Virus record (IMG/VR): IMGVR_UViG_3300009104_001827
Span: 147,118 to 211,117 of that record
From: a virus
DNA length: 64,000 bases
Reading direction: 5' to 3' (one strand)
The translations under genes were made by a program, and so were the position numbers. This document shows, piece after piece, positions 25,000 through 33,780 of this stretch. Positions within the stretch are counted from its first letter, which is position 1; every line of letters begins with the position of its first letter. Under the pieces are notes generated by a model. It saw nothing but the letters and a program-made list of their open reading frames with translations, was not told where the DNA came from and did no database searches.

Positions 25000-26181
25000 T
25001 TATACAATTATGCCTGTGAGAACCTTGTCGTCAAGGATCATGCGACCCTCTTCGATAGCGCCATAGTAACCAATCTTTTGTGATCGGGATACCCATTGGT
25101 CGTCAACGACGAGATCGAACTCAGAACCACTTTCCGCGTCGGTTGCGACAGCGCGAAGCATGGATTCCTTGGATAGATCGATACCGAGGCAGATTTCCTC
25201 TTTGTCTCCGTCGAACGTTTCGTCGGTGGCGTTTTTAACATCAGCATCGCCGACTCCGCCATCGCCGTGCTTGTCCCAGTCCTTATCGCCAGAAGCAGTG
25301 TCAAACACTGTGTTCCACTTTTGCTCCTTACCCATTTCGTTGATTTCCATGATGGAAACACCATAGAACTCAGGAATGCCAGCGGAATTAAAGATCTTAT
25401 CTCTAAAGCTGTCGGTTCCAGCAATGTCTCCGCCGCCCGCGATTTTACCGCCGCCGCCATCAGAATGAGTTACATTACTTCTTGTGTTAATTGGGTTATA
25501 AGCCAATCCACGCAGTTCCTCAACGATTTCGGGAGAAACGATGAGGTCAGTAACCCCACGACCCCTGCGGTCGGCAGGAGTGCCTTTCGTCCACGAAGTG
25601 TTAATTCTCTTAGCGAGAGTAAACAGTTTGTTAAGGTCTGCCAAAAGGAAGCGATCCTTCGAATGCGACCGGAAGACATGCTTCAGTCCATTCGTTTCGG
25701 CATTGGCCAAGGCAGTCATAATCATAACCGCAGAAGTCTTCTCTTGCTTGAGAAGGATTTCCTGGGCAATTCTTGTAAATGTCTTACTAACGACATCAAG
25801 CCTGGAACGTTGAGCGAATCTCTTGTCAAAAGAAACCGCACTATCCAAACGATAGGTCGTAAATTTCATTTCCTGTTGGACAGGAGCCACGTGATTGGTC
25901 GGAAGGCCGCCAGGGGAGTTTTGACTCCAGATCTGGATGTAGTCTTCGTCTGTAATATCGTGGTAAAGGTCCAACGGAATACTAGCGTTGTCTTCAGAAC
26001 CAAACTGAAGAGAGCTAAATAGGTTGCTCAGCGTAGGAGCCGTGTTAACGACTTCGGCCAAAAGAGGTCCGATGAAATCGCCGAGGGCCGCTTGGGCTTC
26101 ATAAGCTACATCGCGGTTCTTGGAAGCCATAGCTTTAATAAGCTCGACTTGCTCTGGAGTTCTTTCGATTTTTATTTCCAT
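25000..26181 (-). CDS. Major capsid protein (HK97 fold)
   Basis: 393 residues. An N-terminal helix (1-50) is followed by a core with long helix-rich segments (YRLDSAVSFDKRFAQRS near 112 and FTRIAQEILLKQEKTSAVMIMTALAN near 136-161) and DLIVSPEIVEELRGL near 213, a pattern common in HK97-type capsid proteins with a spine helix and P-domain. Two Gly/Asp-rich loops (around 240-255 and 300-320) may be surface or Ca-binding loops. It is called mainly from position: protease/scaffold, small decoration-like gene, then this gene, a strong RBS (GAGGAG ten bases before ATG) and a terminator right after. Those expression signals suit the most abundant virion protein. Confidence 0.8.
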   Translation of the reverse strand: MEIKIERTPEQVELIKAMASKNRDVAYEAQAALGDFIGPLLAEVVNTAPTLSNLFSSLQFGSEDNASIPLDLYHDITDEDYIQIWSQNSPGGLPTNHVAPVQQEMKFTTYRLDSAVSFDKRFAQRSRLDVVSKTFTRIAQEILLKQEKTSAVMIMTALANAETNGLKHVFRSHSKDRFLLADLNKLFTLAKRINTSWTKGTPADRRGRGVTDLIVSPEIVEELRGLAYNPINTRSNVTHSDGGGGKIAGGGDIAGTDSFRDKIFNSAGIPEFYGVSIMEINEMGKEQKWNTVFDTASGDKDWDKHGDGGVGDADVKNATDETFDGDKEEICLGIDLSKESMLRAVATDAESGSEFDLVVDDQWVSRSQKIGYYGAIEEGRMILDDKVLTGIIV

Positions 26182-26199
26182 GTTGTTATTCTCCTCAAG

Positions 26200-26832
26200 T
26201 TAGAAAGAAATCTTGCAAAGCCACTTGGTTCCGTCCTCATTCTTGGCGATAATTCTGCCAACGTCACCCGCTGCGGCATCGTCGACCTTAAATAGGCCTT
26301 CCTTGCCAGCACCACCAACGGTAAGTCCCTTTCCAACTCCACCATCTCCATCTAGGGCGTCGTTCGTGAGAAGGACCATGCCTCTAGTTAGAATGGGAAC
26401 AGTTTGTCCAGGAAGTACGCATTGAAGTTCGTCTTTCTTTACGGGATAACGAAGAAGATTTTCTCCGTTTTCGTCGTAAGCCAATGTTTCCTTAAGTGTG
26501 ATACCTAAAGCGGGGTTGCCCGCTGCAGATGATGCCTTAACGACATTCATATCATTCACTGGATACGCGTTATAACCAACATAGGCGCTCGAAGGTTCGT
26601 TGCCTAAGTATGCTCTAAACGGAGCTCCAGTACTCGCTAGGCCAGAGGGGAGATCACCTGGTAACTGGGCGTTATCTTCCGCCGCAACCACAACTCCCGA
26701 GTCCCAGTCTTTATCGGCAGTACCTCCTGGCACCAACGCTTGAAAGTTGGCCAGTCCGTCTACCTTCAACGAAAAGAGGTTAATAACCTCGTGCTCGCTA
26801 TAATCTCTGAATGGTTCTAATCTTTTTGCCAT
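26200..26832 (-). CDS. Probable capsid decoration or stabilisation protein
   Basis: 210 residues, Gly/Ala/Val rich, mostly beta, no cysteine-rich or catalytic motif. It sits between the head protease/scaffold gene and the major capsid gene, where phages often encode a decoration protein that binds the shell after expansion. The RBS is AGAGGA. It shares a Gly/Asp-rich loop style with the capsid protein (both contain DKDWD). The short C-terminal segment GRIIAKNEDGTKWLCKISF looks like a final beta hairpin. Function is inferred from order only. Confidence 0.6.
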   Translation of the reverse strand: MAKRLEPFRDYSEHEVINLFSLKVDGLANFQALVPGGTADKDWDSGVVVAAEDNAQLPGDLPSGLASTGAPFRAYLGNEPSSAYVGYNAYPVNDMNVVKASSAAGNPALGITLKETLAYDENGENLLRYPVKKDELQCVLPGQTVPILTRGMVLLTNDALDGDGGVGKGLTVGGAGKEGLFKVDDAAAGDVGRIIAKNEDGTKWLCKISF

Positions 26833-26850
26833 TATTTTATTCCTCTAAAA

Positions 26851-28437
26851 TTAATATGTCACCTTCACACTGTCCCGAAAAGCTTTCGCGAATCTCTCGC
26901 GGAGGCTCTCTTCAGTTTCAATGGATTCTCCATTGTTATTAGGAAGGCTTGCGTCTTCAGAAGTCGCTTGGTCGAGGGACTGCTCCACATCTGCGGTAGC
27001 CTCAGCCTCTTCAACAGCTTCTTCTTTAACGCTTTCTTCGGTAGTAGCCTTAGATTCCAATCTCTTGGTAACTTCGGCCTCGATCTTGGCTTCCATTTCG
27101 TCGGCCAATTTTTGTAAATACTCTTTATTCTTTGTCTTGAATAATACCGCAAGCTTTTCTTGATATTCTGCGAAAGCTTCGTCGGCTAGATCCAGAGAAG
27201 AAACTTCCGATGCGACGATCTTCTTGTCTTCGCTGTCAAGCTCATACAATTCCTCAATCGCCTCCATACGGGAATCAAATCTCGCACGCGCTTCTCTTTC
27301 AGCATTCTCTTCCTCGAGACCTTCTAGCTTGGTTTCGGTTTCGGTAAGCTTCTCCTGAAGTTCCGAGAGTGTTTTTGCCAGCTCATCTTTCTGAGTCTGG
27401 GCTTCGGCTTGGTCAGCTTTTGCTTGTTCGATCTGGTCGACATACTCTTGGCTTTTCTCGCGAATGGCGTCATGAAAAACCTTAGTAATGTTGGCAATAG
27501 CTTCATCCGAAAAGTCCTTCGCAGCCGCCTTTTCAGAAAGGAGCTGTTCAATATCTTTTAATAGTTCTTGCTTTTCCATAGTATTAAGAAAAAATTCGTG
27601 GTCAGATTGTATTACATTAGTGGATTCTAAATGAGAACTTTTTTCTTTATCAGTATAATGCTCCCTAACGCGTTGATCGTCAACTTTTTCTTTATCCTCC
27701 GCCAAAGATTCTTTAGTTAGGACTCCAGTAACATCTGCTGCGGGGGTATTAGTGAACCCTATCCCCAAGGGGTATATCTCACCAACAATAAGCCTATTGA
27801 CCTTTTGCCCATCTTCAAGTTCGCCGCTACCACCAAATGATTTTAAATGAGGGGTCAAGGCTTCCACCTCAGCAGGATCAGTAATAACCTCCGAGTCCCC
27901 AATGTTACCGTTGCCGACGGCAACAGCAAATTCGTTAAAGCCTATCTCCCAACTTGCGGAAACACTATTATATGATTCGCTTTCAGGATCAGAAGAAGCG
28001 AGCAGTACATCCGCAAACTCCGGCGACGCAGTCTTATATACTACTGCCCCCAAAGATATGTTGAACGGATCGCTTGAGCTTGCATCCACTTCGCTTAAGA
28101 TTTCTCCCTCACCCTTGTACTCGGAAAACTCTGCAGACACGATATGGCCAACGATATTGTCCTTTTGGTGTTCTATGTTTGTGGGCTTATGAATAAAATA
28201 ATCCTTAATTGCCATCGCCGACATAGTGTCAATCCCATCCCCGTTTTGATTAAATTTATTAACCACCGCAGCATTAAATGCCACACCGACCAGATCGATA
28301 TTTCTGTCTAGATCTATACTATCCGGAATTAATTCCTTAAGGGGCTCAAGCGATGCAGTCGAAATATTCATGTCCTCAACAACAGAAGAGGCAGTAACAA
28401 CGCTTTTGAATTTTGCAGTATATTTAAATTTTTCCAT
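26851..28437 (-). CDS. Prohead protease fused to a scaffold-like coiled coil
   Basis: 528 residues. Residues 1-240 resemble phage prohead proteases: FIHKPTNIEHQ (about 88-98) supplies the likely catalytic His, and SVSASWEIGF (about 160-169) the Ser block. The segment EIYPLGIGFTNTPAA ends the domain. A linker leads to a highly charged coiled coil (about 300-460) and an acidic C-terminus, the usual make-up of a scaffold. An internal Met near residue 287 (MEKQELLKDIEQ) begins exactly at the coiled coil and could start a separate scaffold product, as in lambda Nu3, though no strong RBS precedes it. The protease should cleave the scaffold and capsid N-terminus during maturation. A TATAAT (28463-28468, minus strand) upstream lacks a -35 box and may be a late promoter. 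Confidence 0.8.
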   Translation of the reverse strand: MEKFKYTAKFKSVVTASSVVEDMNISTASLEPLKELIPDSIDLDRNIDLVGVAFNAAVVNKFNQNGDGIDTMSAMAIKDYFIHKPTNIEHQKDNIVGHIVSAEFSEYKGEGEILSEVDASSSDPFNISLGAVVYKTASPEFADVLLASSDPESESYNSVSASWEIGFNEFAVAVGNGNIGDSEVITDPAEVEALTPHLKSFGGSGELEDGQKVNRLIVGEIYPLGIGFTNTPAADVTGVLTKESLAEDKEKVDDQRVREHYTDKEKSSHLESTNVIQSDHEFFLNTMEKQELLKDIEQLLSEKAAAKDFSDEAIANITKVFHDAIREKSQEYVDQIEQAKADQAEAQTQKDELAKTLSELQEKLTETETKLEGLEEENAEREARARFDSRMEAIEELYELDSEDKKIVASEVSSLDLADEAFAEYQEKLAVLFKTKNKEYLQKLADEMEAKIEAEVTKRLESKATTEESVKEEAVEEAEATADVEQSLDQATSEDASLPNNNGESIETEESLRERFAKAFRDSVKVTY

Positions 28438-28482
28438 AACTCTTTAGAATAATCTTACACTTATTATATTTCTTCGAGAAAA

Positions 28483-30354
28483 CTACCCGATAAACATCGG
28501 AGTAAAAGTAGATTGGACATTATCTGCCTCAAGCTCCGTCATATCATAATATATCTTAATCATCCAATTACCAAGTACTAACGCAGAATACGAGTCTTTC
28601 CTTGCTTTCTCGGGCCCGCTTTGCCTTCGCAGGTTGTCCGGAAGATCAAAGGTTTGCGTCCCTTGTGGAGAAGTCTTGATTTGGATTAGTGCGCATTCGG
28701 ATTTAGTAAGATCTACCATATCGGTTTGATGCTCCACAAAGTCTATCATTTTTGCGGAGTCAGATTGCCGGGATTCAGACTCTGCAGTTCTTAAGAATTT
28801 GATTTTCTTAATTGGAATCTTCTTCCTCCTTTGCTCATGATACGCGTCATCCGTGGCCCTTGCGCCGAACCATATACGCTTATGATCGAAATTCGCTTGA
28901 AGTAATTCGTTGGCTATGCGAATCCATGATGAACTAGGTTTTCTTAAATAACAAATTACATTAGCTTCCGGATCGTACTCTCTCTTCGCCGCGAGCAAAT
29001 CATCCCGGTAATCTTCTTGCTTATCAAAATTAGGGCTCATAAGTCCAATCTTTCTCTTTTTCTTCTTAAACACACTACTTTCATTTACGGCATTAATAAA
29101 CTGAAGCCCGCCATTATAATCCCCAACTATGCAAACTATGTTAAAATTACTTAATATATAATCAAAATAATCTATATGTTGCTTTAGATTTGTTCCGGAC
29201 AGCGCATATCCATGGACCATAGTGCCCAATCTTTTATTGTCGTCTAGTTTAAATACCGTCATAGCAAAGTCGTCAGAACTTTCCGACTCGGCCCAGCTGG
29301 GGTCAAACGCTAAAAGGTACTTTGCCCCAACCTCCCCTTTTACCTCAACTGAAGGGGAGCCTCCATCCGAAACAGTACATTCAGACATCCTTGAAGTTTT
29401 AAAGTATCCGCTGCTGTCGTCTGTAAATATGGCTCCGAACTCTCGCTCAAACTGACTATGGCTCATTGAGCTTTTTGCTTGATTAATGAGATTCTGATCA
29501 TATAGTTGCAACGGGGCGCAATCGTAACTGAATTGCATGATCGTTCTAGCCGCATTATCCCGCTCGACATCTTCAGATAGGATTAGATCCTCAAATTGAC
29601 TATACAGTTTATACATATACTCAAATTTATAAGAAGCGGAGGATAACATGATTAGCTTATTGTTGGGCCACTGATGCCGGTCTTCCTCCTTCATTTTCCC
29701 TTCCTCTATTAAGCTGGTCTCTAACTTATACAGGTCGTCTCTTTGCGTTGGGTTTTCTACAACAGAAAGAAAGGGAACTATAACTTCATTATAAATCCTC
29801 TCAGGCATAAGGGCAAACTCATCGATTATAATCCTATGAAACCTAAAGCCCCGAAGCTTTTCTCCGTCTCCCAAGGGAAGGGCTCGAATCCTAGAGTCTC
29901 CTATCTCCATAAGCCACTCATCATTACTCTTGGATTTCCTTGTGATACATTGCGCCAGCAAAGCTGCTTCGGGCTTAGAGGCAATATCTTCAATTTTCTT
30001 AAATATCATTTTCGCCTGCCGAAAAGACTTCGAAAGTATTCCAATTTCAACCCCTTGGTTCATTATGGCGTCTAGAAATGCAAATATTCCTGTAGTAAAA
30101 GATTTTGACATCCCCCGGGACCAAACCCCCATAAAGTAATCGGTTTCAAACATGGCCTTGATTGCGGCGTGTTGAAAAGGAAAAAGTTTTATTCCTGAAA
30201 GTAGATCTGTAGCAAAAGTTACGTTTTCCCTTAGAAATTTATACAAGAGTATCCTCGCCTCTCGCTCCTCAATGAAACCCTTTTTATCTAAAAGAATTTC
30301 ATTAATATGAGGCCCCTTACTCTTTTTAAGTTGCTTTCCCGTTTCCCAGCTCAT
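28483..30354 (-). CDS. terL: Terminase large subunit
   Basis: 623 residues. The ATPase has a Walker A of the phage type, WSRGMSKSFTTG (about 78-89), and Walker B RIIIDEFALMPE (about 174-185), with SKSFRQAKMIFKKIE between. The nuclease half begins with LLAFDPSWAE (about 345, first Asp of the RNase H-like site), followed by CIVGDYNGG and a later DD pair. It powers DNA packaging and cuts concatemers. It overlaps the XPF-like gene upstream by 29 bases. No typical small terminase or portal is adjacent; the 352-residue gene at 31926-32984 is a possible but unproven small-terminase candidate. Confidence 0.9.
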   Translation of the reverse strand: MSWETGKQLKKSKGPHINEILLDKKGFIEEREARILLYKFLRENVTFATDLLSGIKLFPFQHAAIKAMFETDYFMGVWSRGMSKSFTTGIFAFLDAIMNQGVEIGILSKSFRQAKMIFKKIEDIASKPEAALLAQCITRKSKSNDEWLMEIGDSRIRALPLGDGEKLRGFRFHRIIIDEFALMPERIYNEVIVPFLSVVENPTQRDDLYKLETSLIEEGKMKEEDRHQWPNNKLIMLSSASYKFEYMYKLYSQFEDLILSEDVERDNAARTIMQFSYDCAPLQLYDQNLINQAKSSMSHSQFEREFGAIFTDDSSGYFKTSRMSECTVSDGGSPSVEVKGEVGAKYLLAFDPSWAESESSDDFAMTVFKLDDNKRLGTMVHGYALSGTNLKQHIDYFDYILSNFNIVCIVGDYNGGLQFINAVNESSVFKKKKRKIGLMSPNFDKQEDYRDDLLAAKREYDPEANVICYLRKPSSSWIRIANELLQANFDHKRIWFGARATDDAYHEQRRKKIPIKKIKFLRTAESESRQSDSAKMIDFVEHQTDMVDLTKSECALIQIKTSPQGTQTFDLPDNLRRQSGPEKARKDSYSALVLGNWMIKIYYDMTELEADNVQSTFTPMFIG

Positions 30355-31261
30355 TTTTATCTATATAGTATTGTAAGTCTACGCCCCACAGCGCCTCTCC
30401 TAGTTTTAATATTTTTGGAATAATTAACTCCGAGGCCTCCCTGCTCCCGGAAAAAACGAATTGACATGTGTCAGCAAAATCATGAGCCAAAACCCTCATG
30501 TTATGATAAATAAATTTAAGATTAGTCGAATGCGGGCCCCACCTGTTCTTTTTGTAAATTTCATTAATGGAGCTTTCTGTTATAATAAACAAATAACAAT
30601 CCATATCCCTTGCTCGCTCGAGCTCTCTCCTGAATCGGTCTAAATTATTTACGCTCAATGTCCCAATGAAGTCCCCTGCGCTTTTTCGGTCGATATAGGT
30701 ATAGTCATAATCACTTCCTGCTGCGGTATAGTCTCCGAAGTCAAGTTTCATTACGTCTGAATTACGGAAGCTCAGTGGCTTTTGTTCTCTTGTGTCAATA
30801 AAAATCTTAATATCATCAAGATCGACATCCCCAAACTCACAGGGAAGCCTTTTAGAAAATAAGGGGTCCACTCCAGCCTTCTGACAGGCCTGAGTATAGC
30901 TCCCAAAGTGATCGACATAAGTATCCACATCAGGAAGTTCAGCCAACCTTAACTCTACATGAGAAGGACCCCGCACAAGCTTTTTGTCACTTATCCTCTC
31001 CCGAAGCAACTTCAGAATATATTCCCCCACCTCCTTTTTTTCGTGAGACTTGCACCACTTAATTAATTGAGCCCTGCTATCAAAATCCTTACGGAAGTAG
31101 TCTTTTTTATTTTTAAACGGCAATGGCTCCCCTGTTAATTTATTCAATTTAGGAAAATACTTAGTATAATATTCGGCCATATTGGTGCCGTGTTGCTTAA
31201 GGTGACAATGAAGTCCCTTTTCGGAGGTAAAACCCTTGTCGCATATTTTACAATTAATCAT
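30326..31261 (-). CDS. XPF/ERCC4-type nuclease with a C2H2 zinc finger
   Basis: 311 residues. The N-terminus has C4, C7, H20 and H24 spaced as in a C2H2 finger (CxxC-x12-HxxxH). Residues 150-250 match the ERCC4 nuclease: FIDTREQKP, then LDFGDYTAAG, then YIDRKSAGDFIGTLS, the last being the (E/D)RKxxxDF signature with the metal-binding acidic residues. ERCC4 nucleases cut branched DNA such as flaps, forks and Holliday junctions. Placed directly upstream of terL with a 29-base overlap, it may trim branches so that concatemers can be packaged, a job done in T4 by endonuclease VII. That comparison is functional inference, not homology. Confidence 0.82.
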   Translation of the reverse strand: MINCKICDKGFTSEKGLHCHLKQHGTNMAEYYTKYFPKLNKLTGEPLPFKNKKDYFRKDFDSRAQLIKWCKSHEKKEVGEYILKLLRERISDKKLVRGPSHVELRLAELPDVDTYVDHFGSYTQACQKAGVDPLFSKRLPCEFGDVDLDDIKIFIDTREQKPLSFRNSDVMKLDFGDYTAAGSDYDYTYIDRKSAGDFIGTLSVNNLDRFRRELERARDMDCYLFIITESSINEIYKKNRWGPHSTNLKFIYHNMRVLAHDFADTCQFVFSGSREASELIIPKILKLGEALWGVDLQYYIDKNELGNGKAT

Positions 31262-31929
31262 AACTCTACATCATATACTTTAAGGTTTTCCGCAGGCATC
31301 CTCCTCCGTTTCCCAAAGTATCCCAACCTTTGCCCTAGCCAAAAGACAATCAACGCGACCCTTGGAACCTTGAATATTTTTCCATCAGAATTCGTCACAG
31401 TTGGGACCTGGGAGTGCAATACCCGAGCAAGTAAGGTCCTCTCCATATCGACCATTTTACAGTCTTTAATTGAAATATTTCTCACCATCGGCCTATTCAC
31501 ATCATCGTAATCCGTCCAATTTCCCAAGTCAACACATGCCCCATCCCACCATTTTGAATAATCATTTATAAATTTACAATTCAATATAGAGATGTCCCTC
31601 GCGCCACCCTTTATGGTAATATGTTGTTTTGTGTTAGTTGATATAAATTCACAATTAACAAATTGAATATTTCCGCCCCGGACAATATCAACGCAGTCCT
31701 CCGTTCCCCCAATGATTTTTGAATCAGCAATATAAACATCATAGCAAAAAGACAGCTTAAGCCCCTCGTCGCCCTTGCTTCCGTCTATCACACAATCTCG
31801 AATTTCATAAGCAAGAGGATCCCTCCCTGGTCTCCACGAAAGCCCTAAAGCGGAAGTGTCATTAAATTTATCAACCCCCTTGGAGTGGCAATAAAATTTT
31901 TGTCCGAATATTTCTTTAGTAAACATCAC
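31258..31929 (-). CDS. Right-handed beta-helix protein
   Basis: 223 residues. Successive short strands with the rhythm of a parallel beta-helix (pectate-lyase-like): IRDCVIDGS, VYIADSKIIGG, IQFVNCEFIST, ISILNCKFIND and ISIKDCKMVDM, each with an Asn/Asp/Cys turn. The C-terminal 40 residues are hydrophobic then strongly basic (RVALIVFWLGQRLG followed by KRRR) and could touch membrane or DNA. No catalytic residues are evident. Beta-helices in phages usually bind or cut polysaccharides. Position inside the packaging operon rather than with fibre genes is odd. Overlaps both neighbours by four bases. Confidence 0.65.
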   Translation of the reverse strand: MMFTKEIFGQKFYCHSKGVDKFNDTSALGLSWRPGRDPLAYEIRDCVIDGSKGDEGLKLSFCYDVYIADSKIIGGTEDCVDIVRGGNIQFVNCEFISTNTKQHITIKGGARDISILNCKFINDYSKWWDGACVDLGNWTDYDDVNRPMVRNISIKDCKMVDMERTLLARVLHSQVPTVTNSDGKIFKVPRVALIVFWLGQRLGYFGKRRRMPAENLKVYDVEL

Positions 31930-32984
31930 AGGGAATCAGACTTTGATATTCCAAGAACTCTAGCTTTCCAATCTGGCATTTTTTCCAGCTCATCCATTTC
32001 GTTGCTAATGAGCTTTTGTTGCATTTGAGCCATCTTTAACATGATACCCCTTTCCTCTTCCTCCTGAAACAGCTGCACTAGGTTAAGTATGCTTGCGTTC
32101 TTTGAAACCTGGCTTGCTATTCTTTTGGATCTGTCGCCCTGAAGCTTGGAGATTAAGGATTCCATTCTTTTTTCGCATTGATTGTATTCTTCGCTTTTTG
32201 TTTTTAGGATTTCAGTCAACCTAATGGTCATGTCTTGCTGCTCCTCCGCTTCATCAAACATTCTATTGAGTTTGTCCATTGCGCTTTGAATTCTTTTTAA
32301 ATGGATATAATCCATACAAACATTAATATACAGATTTATTTCGTCCGTGGTAAGATCCGGCTTATCCCAGGTAGCCCTAACAAATTCTGCCTCAAACAAA
32401 TTGCGGTCCTCAAGGCCCGTGTAAGTTTCAATTACCTGAAGAAACCGTGGTGCAGACATAAACTTCCTTAAAGCCTCTATGCATCGTTTGTATTGCACCG
32501 TCATTTTATCCTCGGAAATTTCGACGCCGACGCAATCCTGAATTTTCTTCATTATTTTGCTATCTGCCTTCGGAGGGGAATATTTAATGTTCATTGCGGT
32601 TTCATTTTTAGGAACATCTAAACCTTCCTCGTGAATAAAATCATGAACCGCCCAGAACTCTTTGCTCATGTGTTTTATTTCTGCCCCGGCAAATACGAGC
32701 CTTGCTAACGCCACGCTACTCACATCTGCGGCGGAGTTGTTTCGAATAAATTCCTTTTGCTCCTCTGTGAGCTGGATATCATCTTTTTTGCTAATGTGCC
32801 GAGTAGAATAGTCAATCCCCGCTTCCTTCATGAATTTTCTAACAAGTCGCCCCTCCCTTGTTCTGCCGTCAAGGGAGTCGTCCATAAAAACGTCTCTAGT
32901 TAATTTGGACAAATCTCCAATTATTGGAGCATTCTCTTTAATAAATGCCTTTTGATCTTCCGTAAGCTCCGGCAGCGGTTTCAT
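31926..32984 (-). CDS. Helical protein with N-terminal duplicated motif, function unknown
   Basis: 352 residues. Two repeats of about 55 residues open the protein: LTEDQKAFIKENA near 6 and LTEEQKEFIRNN near 71, each followed by a small three-helix unit, probably helix-turn-helix-like. The rest is helical, with a coiled coil at about 230-340 rich in Gln, Glu and Met. Lying between the sigma factor and the terminase block, it could be a small terminase subunit (DNA-binding N-terminus plus oligomerising helices), or a transcription cofactor for the adjacent sigma factor. Neither is proven. It overlaps the sigma gene by 47 bases and the beta-helix gene by four. Confidence 0.6.
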   Translation of the reverse strand: MKPLPELTEDQKAFIKENAPIIGDLSKLTRDVFMDDSLDGRTREGRLVRKFMKEAGIDYSTRHISKKDDIQLTEEQKEFIRNNSAADVSSVALARLVFAGAEIKHMSKEFWAVHDFIHEEGLDVPKNETAMNIKYSPPKADSKIMKKIQDCVGVEISEDKMTVQYKRCIEALRKFMSAPRFLQVIETYTGLEDRNLFEAEFVRATWDKPDLTTDEINLYINVCMDYIHLKRIQSAMDKLNRMFDEAEEQQDMTIRLTEILKTKSEEYNQCEKRMESLISKLQGDRSKRIASQVSKNASILNLVQLFQEEEERGIMLKMAQMQQKLISNEMDELEKMPDWKARVLGISKSDSL

Positions 32985-33780
32985 ATATAATAATTTCTCC
33001 TTTATCTAAAATAGACGCAGCCTTGTCTTTGAAAATTTTCTTTAAATTTTTCAATTGCTTATAGCCTGCTTTTCGACCCCTTTCGCTCGTCTTATACCCC
33101 ATCACCTTAGCGACTTCCTCTTCATCCATATGTTGGACGTAAAGCATATCGTAAACCTTGTATTGCTTCTCGGGCAACGCCTCTTTCATTGCCTTCGCTA
33201 ATTTACCCGCAGCCTCCTCAATGTCGACTTGAGTATCCTGTATGGAGCCAACCTCATGAGTGTGATGTTCTATGGTGACAGCCATCTTAATGTCATAGGC
33301 TGCCTTCTTAGTTTTGCTCCACTTTAAATACAATGGGCACTCGCTATCCTGTAGCCCGCTTGAGGTGAAGCCGCACAAACTGCCCGGGGTTATTCCTGGA
33401 TCCTTCCCGGATCTGGACTGATTAAAAGGGCAATTAAGGCAAGGTCGGACAAAATTAGAATAGTTATTACGCAAAATATTTTTCATTTGATTAGTAATAA
33501 TCTTATTGATCCACGGCCCTAGTGGGCGGCTCTGATCCCATTGGTCCCATTTTTTAAAAATATGAGCGCGTATAATTTGCTCTACATCCTCAAAATCAAA
33601 CCAGGACAGGGAGTCCAAAAACCACTTGCCCCGTCGCTTTCTTATCTCCAGATTAATGTCTTCGAATTTATCCTCAAAAGAGAACTGGGGAGCTTCACCA
33701 TCAAGATCCTTGTCTTTTGGAGGTTTTTCTTCTTTTTCTTTGTCTTTTTTTCTTGGGCGCTTCATTGGACGAATCTTCAA
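32938..33780 (-). CDS. Phage RNA polymerase sigma factor with zinc-binding insert
   Basis: 280 residues. After a Lys-rich N-terminus, residues about 58-108 resemble sigma region 2: WFDFEDVEQIIRAHIFKKW, then GPWINKIITNQMKNILR. Cysteines 114, 117, 136 and 148 form a likely zinc site between the two DNA-binding parts. Residues about 208-255 match region 4 with LPEKQYKVYDML, then DEEEVAKVMGYK and a recognition helix. It should redirect host RNA polymerase to phage promoters, probably late ones, as T4 gp55 does. The first 80 bases overlap the upstream zinc-ribbon gene; the true start could be lower, because the conserved part begins only near residue 35. Confidence 0.75.
   Translation of the reverse strand: MKIRPMKRPRKKDKEKEEKPPKDKDLDGEAPQFSFEDKFEDINLEIRKRRGKWFLDSLSWFDFEDVEQIIRAHIFKKWDQWDQSRPLGPWINKIITNQMKNILRNNYSNFVRPCLNCPFNQSRSGKDPGITPGSLCGFTSSGLQDSECPLYLKWSKTKKAAYDIKMAVTIEHHTHEVGSIQDTQVDIEEAAGKLAKAMKEALPEKQYKVYDMLYVQHMDEEEVAKVMGYKTSERGRKAGYKQLKNLKKIFKDKAASILDKGEIIIYETAAGAYGRSKGIY

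Noticed and set aside
25267-26022. Open frame of 251 residues on the plus strand opposite the capsid gene
   Set aside because: Lies fully inside the well-supported capsid gene, lacks a promoter or RBS and has no domain pattern.
27577-27583. Internal start for a separate scaffold protein within the head protease gene
   Set aside because: The Met is well placed before the coiled coil, but no Shine-Dalgarno sequence precedes it, so it is mentioned only as a possibility in the gene entry.
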